DNA of 11,562 nt from Paracoccaceae bacterium (lineage in GTDB: Bacteria > Pseudomonadota > Alphaproteobacteria > Rhodobacterales > Rhodobacteraceae), in NCBI GenBank assembly GCA_007121115.1, contig SKMI01000054.1, forward strand, positions 1 to 11,562, written 5' to 3'. Made by a program: the position numbers and the translations under genes. The notes beneath the pieces were generated by a model that worked only from the letters and a program-made list of their open reading frames with translations, made no database searches and was not told the origin of the DNA. Of this stretch, positions 6,360 through 11,562 are shown piece by piece (the first letter of the stretch is position 1; each line of letters opens with the position of its first letter).

Positions 6360-7799
6360 TCACTCCACCCTGTCAGACGCCCCCCAGTCGCCAAACCCCA
6401 GCAACCGGTAATCCGTCGCATAGGCGGCACGGCCCGCGGCCTCGACCGACGGATCGCAGATATCCGCCAGCGCCAGCGGCACGCGGGGCGGCGCGGGCCG
6501 GAAGGGCGGCGCAGCGAGGCCCAGATCAGTCGCGATGCCCGCCAGCGCGCGCGGCAGCGCCGCCTCGTGCAGCACCCTGTCGGGGACGCACTGCGCACTG
6601 AACCCCTGCACGAAGCGGCTCTGGCTCGCCCAGGGCGGCCGCACAGGCAGGCCCGTCTGCCCCGCCAGATTGGCGCGGATGAAGGCCAGAAAGGCCAGAA
6701 ACGCGGCCCGATGCCGCGCGGTGTCCAGCCCCTGCACCGCGTCGCCCGTCGGCAACTCCACCCCATGCACCCGCTGCAGATACCCGCGCACGCCGCTGCG
6801 CTTGCCGCGCAGCACCTCACTCACGAAGACATCATGCGCGCGCGCCAGCGGGTGACGGACCACCGTGAACGCGCAGCGGCGCGGGTGCGCCTCAAGCCAG
6901 TCGCGCAGGCCCCGCGCATCAAGCGGGCCTGGCAGATCGGCGCGCGCGCCCCCGTCGAGCGCGGCCAGCCAGTCCAGCACCGGTTCGTCTTGCCCGCCGG
7001 GCACCGGCATGAACAGTACCGGCGCGCGCGCTGCGCGCCGCCAGGTGCCCAGCCGGTGGCCGCGCCGGGGCTCGAAATCCGGGGTGCGCGACAGGTCGAA
7101 CCGGTCCAGCCGCGCCAGCCCGGGGGCCAGTGCCTCGGGGTTGGTCAGCTTCGCCTCGGCCGGTTCGGGGTTCTGCGGCTTCAGCTTGCCTGAAACGTCA
7201 TCCAGCCGCGCCGGCACGCCCAGCCAGGCCGCCAGCCCGTTCAGCACCTCCAAATCCCCCAGATCATCATAGCCGATGTGAAACGCGGTCTGCCCGCTGA
7301 CCTGCAGCGTGCGCAGCACGCGCAACTGGAAGCCCTGCAACCGGGTCACGTGGTCTTCGAATTCCAGCGCGTCAAAGGCGACCTGCGCCACCCGCTTTCG
7401 CTTCACATCGCCCAGTTTCCACTGGTTCGTGGCCGCCGCGATCTTGCGCGAGATATAGCTGTCCAGCGGGTTACGGGTCAGCACGATCTTGGCGCAGCGC
7501 GGGTCCGCCAGCAGCGGGTCGATCATGCGCGGGTCATGGTCATGAAAGAACCGGAACCCGTTCAGCCCCGGCTGCGCCGTCAGCGCCGCCACAAGGCCCA
7601 TGGGATCGCCTTCGCGCGCCGCCAGATCATAGCCCAGCACGCTTTCGGTCTTCAGATGCCCGATGAAACGCGGGTTGAACAACTCGCCCGCGCAATGCAC
7701 GCCGTCCAACCGGTTCAACTGCTCTTCCAGCAGGTTCGATCCGGTGCGCATCTCGGCCAGCACCACGAACAGGTCGAAGCGGCGATCGCTGGTGCTCAT
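6360..7799 (-). CDS. Two-domain sulfotransferase-like protein (Stf0/NodH-like first domain)
   Basis: The 479-residue protein probably transfers sulfate from PAPS to a glycan or glycolipid. Domain 1 (about 9-235) has the 5'-phosphosulfate loop LAEMRTGSNLLEEQL (14-28) and the 3'-phosphate motif IVLTRNPLDSYISRKIA (105-121), as in Stf0 and NodH-like sulfotransferases. Domain 2 (about 258-470) repeats the plan: VLFMPVPGG (261-269) stands where a PAPS loop is expected but lacks the Lys/Arg-Thr/Ser-Gly-Ser/Thr residues, while FTVVRHPLARAHDVFVSEVL (311-330) resembles an intact 3'-phosphate motif, and a DYRLLGF tail (463-469) fits a sulfotransferase end. Domain 2 is thus probably inactive or only substrate-binding. 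The start overlaps the upstream gene's stop (ATGA, 7796-7799), implying translational coupling. Similar proteins are sometimes labelled nodulation protein NodH; nothing here indicates nodulation. The acceptor is unknown. Confidence 0.82.
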   Translation of the reverse strand: MSTSDRRFDLFVVLAEMRTGSNLLEEQLNRLDGVHCAGELFNPRFIGHLKTESVLGYDLAAREGDPMGLVAALTAQPGLNGFRFFHDHDPRMIDPLLADPRCAKIVLTRNPLDSYISRKIAAATNQWKLGDVKRKRVAQVAFDALEFEDHVTRLQGFQLRVLRTLQVSGQTAFHIGYDDLGDLEVLNGLAAWLGVPARLDDVSGKLKPQNPEPAEAKLTNPEALAPGLARLDRFDLSRTPDFEPRRGHRLGTWRRAARAPVLFMPVPGGQDEPVLDWLAALDGGARADLPGPLDARGLRDWLEAHPRRCAFTVVRHPLARAHDVFVSEVLRGKRSGVRGYLQRVHGVELPTGDAVQGLDTARHRAAFLAFLAFIRANLAGQTGLPVRPPWASQSRFVQGFSAQCVPDRVLHEAALPRALAGIATDLGLAAPPFRPAPPRVPLALADICDPSVEAAGRAAYATDYRLLGFGDWGASDRVE

Positions 7800-9493
7800 T
7801 CCCCCATTCTCCAGTCCACCGGTCCCGGTGCGGAATCGACGGGATAATCACCCAGGGTAACCAGCGGCAGGCCGACATCGCGGACCCGCGCCACGAACCC
7901 GCCGAAGCCGTCCAGCGAGACCATTCCGGGCGGCGCGGGCAGTGTGCGTTGCGGCGCGATCATGGCGAAGACCTGCGCAAGGTTCTCCGCCGGCGCTTCG
8001 AGGTATTCGGCCAGCGACCATATCTGCACCTGCGCCCGCGTCTGCGGGCTGCGCAGGCGTTCGATCAGCGCCAGTTCGGCCTTCTGCGCAGCGGCCAACC
8101 GGTGGCGCACCTCTCCCTGCGCCGGATCCTCGCCCGCGAGCCCCAGCGCCCAGGCGCCCGAGATCACCGCCACATGCGCGTTCGGATCGGTGACAATGAA
8201 CCATTCCAGCGCGCCGTCGGTGGCATCGAACGGCCCATACTGGAAGCACTGCCGCTCGCCGCGCGTGTTCCAGATCAGGTTCGTCAGGAACATGCGCGGG
8301 TTGTAGTCACGCAGCGCGGCGCTGTCGGAAAGCGCACCGTTGTAGACCCGCGCGCCACCGGCGAACCGTACCCGGTCGCGGGCATAAAGGTGGCCGTGCA
8401 CCCGCAGCGCCGCCGCATCCGACAGCCAGCGCTCGAACCCCGGATACAGCGCCGATGGCCCCCACAGCACCGAATACGGCGCCGCCGTGCGCCCGCGCTC
8501 CAGATCGTCGCGCGGAAAGCGGCTTTGCATGTAGAGCCCGGCGCGCCCGTGTTCACGCTGCCGCTCGGCGCGGGCAAAATGCTGCTGGATGCGTCCCGGC
8601 TGTGGGTCCACAGGGCGCGCCTGCGCCGCCTTATCGGTCAGGAAGAAATCATACAGCCGTTCCGCCTGCGGCCAGATCTTGCGTGCCAGAAAGCAATCCG
8701 ACCGGCGCAGCAGTTGCAGGTGATCGTCATAGAACAGATGCGGGCGGCCGTTGCGGTCGAATTTGCTGAGCGTCAGCGAGCACGATTCGATCCGCGGCGA
8801 ATGCAGGCGCGCCAGGGTCTGGAAATACGCCTCGTCCGGGATCCAGACATGGCGAAAGAAGCGCTCATAGCGGCGGCGCTTGGGATCGTTCAGGATCGCT
8901 TCCAGCGTGGCACGGCTCAGGCACCACCACTGGCTGCCCAGATGCGGCTGCAAGGGGCGCGGCACCTCGCGCGCGACGCGCAAGGACCGCTGCAGGTCTA
9001 CGCAGCGGTCGAACAGCCAGCGCTGGCGGCGCCAGTCGAAGGGGAACCACAGGGTGAAGCGTTCCCCCGACAGCCCGCCCACGGTCCAGGCCAGGTCGGC
9101 CACCGCCACGGATTCGATGAAATCGGTGTCCGGGCGCGCCGCCAGCCAGGCCGTCATCTCGGCCACCGGGCGTAGCGGCAGGCAGGAGCCCGAGGTCAGG
9201 CACACATGGCCCACCTGCGGAAATTCACGCAGCAGGAGCGCGCTTGCCTCCTGCGTGGCCGCCACCAGCCCCCAGCTTCCCCAGCGGCAGCGATGGCGTT
9301 GCAGGATGCGGACCGATTCCATCCCCTCCAGCGCGCGGCGCAGGCCCGCCGCCTCGGCCGCCGGCACCGCGCGGTCGAGATGGATTGCCACCGGGCACCC
9401 GGCGCTGGCCCAGAAGCGCGCCACCTCTGCGGCGCGCTCCAGCGCCGTGTGGCACAGCATGACGATCCCCAGCCTGCCGCTCCCTCCGCTCAT
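7796..9493 (-). CDS. Core-2/I-branching-like (GT14-type) glycosyltransferase with long C-terminal extension
   Basis: The 565-residue protein has an N-terminal domain (about 8-285) like Core-2/I-branching beta-1,6-N-acetylglucosaminyltransferases. Supporting segments are LGIVMLCHT (8-16), VAIHLDRAV (35-43), WGSWGLVAAT (71-80), HVCLTSGSCLPLRPV (96-110), GSQWWCLSRATLEAIL (186-201) and the acidic pair in WIPDEAYFQTLA (217-228), which probably marks the catalytic site. The remaining 280 residues (about 290-565) form a separate domain of unknown role. I recall such a fusion as the DUF5928 architecture in Rhodobacteraceae, without being able to check. No signal peptide or membrane segment is seen, so it probably acts in the cytoplasm on a lipid-linked or nascent glycan. 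ATGA overlaps join it to genes on both sides (7796-7799 and 9490-9493). The sugar donor and linkage are not determinable. Confidence 0.85.
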   Translation of the reverse strand: MSGGSGRLGIVMLCHTALERAAEVARFWASAGCPVAIHLDRAVPAAEAAGLRRALEGMESVRILQRHRCRWGSWGLVAATQEASALLLREFPQVGHVCLTSGSCLPLRPVAEMTAWLAARPDTDFIESVAVADLAWTVGGLSGERFTLWFPFDWRRQRWLFDRCVDLQRSLRVAREVPRPLQPHLGSQWWCLSRATLEAILNDPKRRRYERFFRHVWIPDEAYFQTLARLHSPRIESCSLTLSKFDRNGRPHLFYDDHLQLLRRSDCFLARKIWPQAERLYDFFLTDKAAQARPVDPQPGRIQQHFARAERQREHGRAGLYMQSRFPRDDLERGRTAAPYSVLWGPSALYPGFERWLSDAAALRVHGHLYARDRVRFAGGARVYNGALSDSAALRDYNPRMFLTNLIWNTRGERQCFQYGPFDATDGALEWFIVTDPNAHVAVISGAWALGLAGEDPAQGEVRHRLAAAQKAELALIERLRSPQTRAQVQIWSLAEYLEAPAENLAQVFAMIAPQRTLPAPPGMVSLDGFGGFVARVRDVGLPLVTLGDYPVDSAPGPVDWRMGE

Positions 9494-10500
9494 GCCCAGT
9501 CCCCCTTGGACATCAGCCCCAGGATTTCAAGCTGGCGCCAGTTGATGTATTCCGTGGACCACGGGCACCACAGGTCCGCGGTCCGCTCCAACCCGGCGCC
9601 GTATGCCTGATACTCCCGCCCGCCGCCGTAATGCTCCTTCCGGGCGATCTCCTCGCGCGCCTTGGGCAGGAGCGTGTCCAGAAACTTGGCATGCAGCAGC
9701 ACGCCCGAGGCCAGCTCGCCGCCCCCCTCGTCATAAACCCGGTTCAGCCCGCGCGGCAGCAGCGCGTGGGTGGAACTGACATAGGCGTATTTGCGCGTCC
9801 ACCGCACCAGCGGGGTCTTGTTCAGCGCGGGCGCGGCGCGGGGCCGGTCGGCAAAGAAGGCCCGCGCCCGCACGCCGCCCTGAATCCACAGGTTGCGGTA
9901 GCGCGGGTTGCGGGTCATCGTCAGGTTCCCGGCGTCGAAGAAACGCGCAATCTCGAACGGGTTCTGCCCGGCCAGATAGGGCTGCGCGGTCAGCGGGCCC
10001 TTGGGATACATGTCCAGCAGCATGGCGCCAAAGGACCGGCGCCCGGCCTCGTCCAGCCAGCCGGTCAGCGCCAGCAACGGGCGGGACTCGCAGAACGGAT
10101 AGACCAGGAACTCGTCCACATCCACCACCAGCGTCCAGTGCCCGGCGCCATAGCGCCATTGCAGATGGTTCAGCCAGTCCACACCATAGCCAGACCGGCG
10201 ATAGCTGGCGCGGGTGGACCAGAGCGAAACATCCGGCTGCTCGGCCAGATAGCGGTCGGTGCCATCGTCCGAGCCGTTGTCCACCATCAGGAAATGGCCC
10301 ACGCCCAGATCGCGGTAGTATTGCAGAAAATACGGCAGTCGGACGTGTTCGTTGCGCAGCGTGGTGAAGGCCAGGATCATGCCCGGGCGGATCGCGCGGG
10401 TGCGGTCATGGACGCGGCGCAGCTCGAAGCTCTTGCGCAGGGCGCGCGCAAGCTTGATCTGGCGCTCCGCGCGCAACCTCAACCTGGCGCCCAATCCCAC
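9490..10500 (-). CDS. Family 2 glycosyltransferase (Glyco_tranf_2_4-like)
   Basis: The 336-residue protein starts, as read here, at a GTG (10498-10500). The GT-A fold core is clear: ILAFTTLRNEHVRLPYFLQY (42-61), FLMVDNGSDDGTDRYL (70-85) and the metal-binding DVDEFLVYP (127-135). It matches the family 2 subgroup in which the LRNE..LPYFL segment opens the domain; many members are annotated only as glycosyltransferase family 2. A basic N-terminal stretch (1-40) precedes the core. No membrane segment is visible. An ATG at 10546 is out of frame, and the first in-frame ATG is at codon 41, inside the core, so the GTG start is tentative. It is the first gene of the three-gene operon, and its stop overlaps the next start by 4 bp. 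Acceptor and sugar are unknown. Confidence 0.87.
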   Translation of the reverse strand: MGLGARLRLRAERQIKLARALRKSFELRRVHDRTRAIRPGMILAFTTLRNEHVRLPYFLQYYRDLGVGHFLMVDNGSDDGTDRYLAEQPDVSLWSTRASYRRSGYGVDWLNHLQWRYGAGHWTLVVDVDEFLVYPFCESRPLLALTGWLDEAGRRSFGAMLLDMYPKGPLTAQPYLAGQNPFEIARFFDAGNLTMTRNPRYRNLWIQGGVRARAFFADRPRAAPALNKTPLVRWTRKYAYVSSTHALLPRGLNRVYDEGGGELASGVLLHAKFLDTLLPKAREEIARKEHYGGGREYQAYGAGLERTADLWCPWSTEYINWRQLEILGLMSKGDWA

Positions 10501-10542
10501 TGCCTGCCCGCTTTCAATGCCGTTGCCCGCCGTCGCGCCCCG

Positions 10543-10571
10543 ATCATGCAGAGCCGGGGGTGAAACTGCAA
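10543..10571 (-). promoter_or_regulatory. Candidate sigma70-type promoter of the glycosyltransferase/sulfotransferase operon
   Basis: Reading leftward, TTGCAG (10566-10571) and CATGAT (10543-10548) are separated by exactly 17 nt. Initiation near 10536 would leave a leader of about 36 nt before the GTG at 10500. The -35 box matches consensus at the important TTG. It lies in the 191-bp gap to the upstream autotransporter gene. Confidence 0.4.
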
Positions 10572-10637
10572 CCGGAACGCCGCGCCGGTCCGCTGTGTTC
10601 CCTAAGCGCTGCGATGACCAGCGCCGCGAATGCGAAC

Positions 10638-10662
10638 GGCGCGCACCGGTCAGGCGCGCGCC
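10638..10662 (-). terminator. Candidate terminator hairpin downstream of the autotransporter-like gene
   Basis: GGCGCGC (10638-10644) pairs with GCGCGCC (10656-10662) around an 11-nt loop, about 30 nt past the leftward stop codon. Nearer the stop is a short palindrome CTGTCGGCGACAG (10677-10689). No T tract follows, so termination may be Rho-dependent. Confidence 0.3.
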
Positions 10663-10691
10663 GTGGTCCTGTCTTGCTGTCGGCGACAGGC

Positions 10692-11562
10692 TCAGAAGTT
10701 GAGCCGCACCTGAGCGGTCAGCCCGAAGCTCTGCAGCCTGTTGCTGAACCGCGCATCGCCCCGGACGGTCGCGTTGAGCTGCCGCGCAGGCCCGGCCCCG
10801 TCGGTAAAGAGCCGCACATAGCTCATGCCGACACTGAACTCGCCAAAGGCGCCAAGGTTGTCGGTAACCAAATCGGTCGAGTTGGGATCACCGACAGCCT
10901 GGAACCGGGTTGTCCGGGTGCGCGCGAAGTCGTTGTAGAACGTCGAGGTGATGAACGTCGTGGTCGCAGACTGCCCATCCTCCGCGACCTGGGTCCGTGC
11001 CACCGACAGCCCGGCAAAACCGACCTGGGAGGTATGCGGATCCGAAGTCAGCGTTGCCGTCGGATCGCCAGCGCCGTCAACGAAGGTCAGCGATCCGCTG
11101 CCCGTCCGCGTGATCGCGAACCCGGCAGTCGGTGCCACCTGCAGACCGTTTTCCAGGTCCATGAAATAGGTCAGGCTGCCGCTGAGCGTGTTGCCCGTGG
11201 TGCGGATGGTCGCATCGTCAAGCCCAAGCTGGGTGTTGTTGAAGGTCAACGAGGTGCGCTCGTGCCGCAGTTGCAGATCGCCCACCCAGTTGTCCCGCTC
11301 GGCCACGGCATAGACACCGACGAAGCGCTGGTTGAAGCTGCCGACGATGGGCTCCAGCGGATCGTTCGGGTCAAGCTCACCACTCGGCAGGAAGCCGAAA
11401 CGCGGCTGGAACGTGGAGCCGTCATTGACACCCAGCGTGACACCCACCGAATAGTCGATCCCGCCGGGCCCGTCATCGATGCAGCTCAGGTCGAACCCGC
11501 CCTGCAACCCGCGATACCGCAGGTTCGAGGAACTGGGCACGGAAATCCCGCTGCCCCCGAAC
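10692..11562 (-). CDS. Autotransporter-like outer-membrane protein, C-terminal beta-barrel (partial)
   Basis: The frame stays open to the right edge, so the GTG at 11538-11540 is probably internal and about 290 residues of the C-terminal end are present. The sequence consists of alternating polar/hydrophobic strands separated by Gly/Asp/Asn-rich turns, for example the strand pairs around WVGDLQLRHERTSLTFNN, GSLTYFMDL and VGFAGLSVARTQV. It ends in LNATVRGDARFSNRLQSFGLTAQVRLNF-like strands (about the last 28 residues) with a C-terminal Phe, the usual outer-membrane barrel insertion signal. This fits an autotransporter beta-domain; another outer-membrane barrel is possible because the passenger and signal peptide are outside the window. 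It is on the same strand as the downstream glycan operon but separated by 191 bp with its own signals. Confidence 0.72.
   Translation of the reverse strand, partial: FGGSGISVPSSSNLRYRGLQGGFDLSCIDDGPGGIDYSVGVTLGVNDGSTFQPRFGFLPSGELDPNDPLEPIVGSFNQRFVGVYAVAERDNWVGDLQLRHERTSLTFNNTQLGLDDATIRTTGNTLSGSLTYFMDLENGLQVAPTAGFAITRTGSGSLTFVDGAGDPTATLTSDPHTSQVGFAGLSVARTQVAEDGQSATTTFITSTFYNDFARTRTTRFQAVGDPNSTDLVTDNLGAFGEFSVGMSYVRLFTDGAGPARQLNATVRGDARFSNRLQSFGLTAQVRLNF

Noticed and set aside
6147..7193. A 348-codon plus-strand ORF overlapping the end of the exported-protein gene
   Set aside because: Arg/Gln/Pro/Ala-rich composition, overlap with two real genes in other frames, and no ribosome site point to a shadow frame.
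6360..7799. Reading the NodH-like similarity as a nodulation gene
   Set aside because: The shared part is the generic PAPS-binding sulfotransferase fold; no other nodulation genes are nearby.
7949..9175. A 408-codon plus-strand ORF
   Set aside because: It is antisense to the GT14-like gene, which has recognisable glycosyltransferase motifs and ATGA coupling with its neighbours.

Overview
The window is GC-rich DNA of an alphaproteobacterium. Gene content, protein style and the order secA / parvulin / argJ / mutT suggest a Rhodobacteraceae-type (Roseobacter or Paracoccus group) chromosome. This placement is inferred from protein similarity and synteny remembered without a search. No plasmid, phage, insertion sequence or CRISPR signature is visible.

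Left half (1-4613), housekeeping. The first 520 codons of secA run leftward off the window edge. Divergent from it, and separated by 233 bp, are a periplasmic parvulin-type peptidyl-prolyl isomerase, argJ (arginine biosynthesis) and a mutT-type Nudix hydrolase, all rightward. ArgJ carries an unusual lysine-rich N-terminal extension. A hairpin-bearing GC-rich intergenic element separates argJ from mutT.

Middle (4614-6359). A 506-bp stretch has no convincing protein gene but is rich in signals: a weak terminator after mutT, an AT-rich imperfect palindrome, a sigma70-like promoter, a strong intrinsic terminator about 155 nt further on (together a candidate small RNA gene), and a set of mutually exclusive inverted repeats. 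These lead into a gene for a membrane-anchored, proline/alanine-rich exported protein of unknown function. Its 3' side, facing a convergent operon, holds a perfect 9-bp hairpin and a canonical G-quadruplex motif.

Right half (6360-10500), leftward. Three genes joined by 4-bp ATGA overlaps form one translationally coupled operon: a family 2 glycosyltransferase, a Core-2/I-branching-like (GT14-type) glycosyltransferase with a long C-terminal extension, and a two-domain sulfotransferase-like protein. Together they probably build and sulfate a surface glycan, though the substrate cannot be told from sequence. A plausible promoter lies just upstream. Further upstream on the same strand is the C-terminal beta-barrel part of an autotransporter-like outer-membrane protein that enters from the right edge.

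Most of the window is ordinary for the lineage. The points most worth a second look are the coupled glycosyltransferase/sulfotransferase operon with its degenerate second sulfotransferase domain, the candidate small RNA at 4815-4969, the switch-like leader at 5047-5095, the G-quadruplex motif, and the ArgJ extension.
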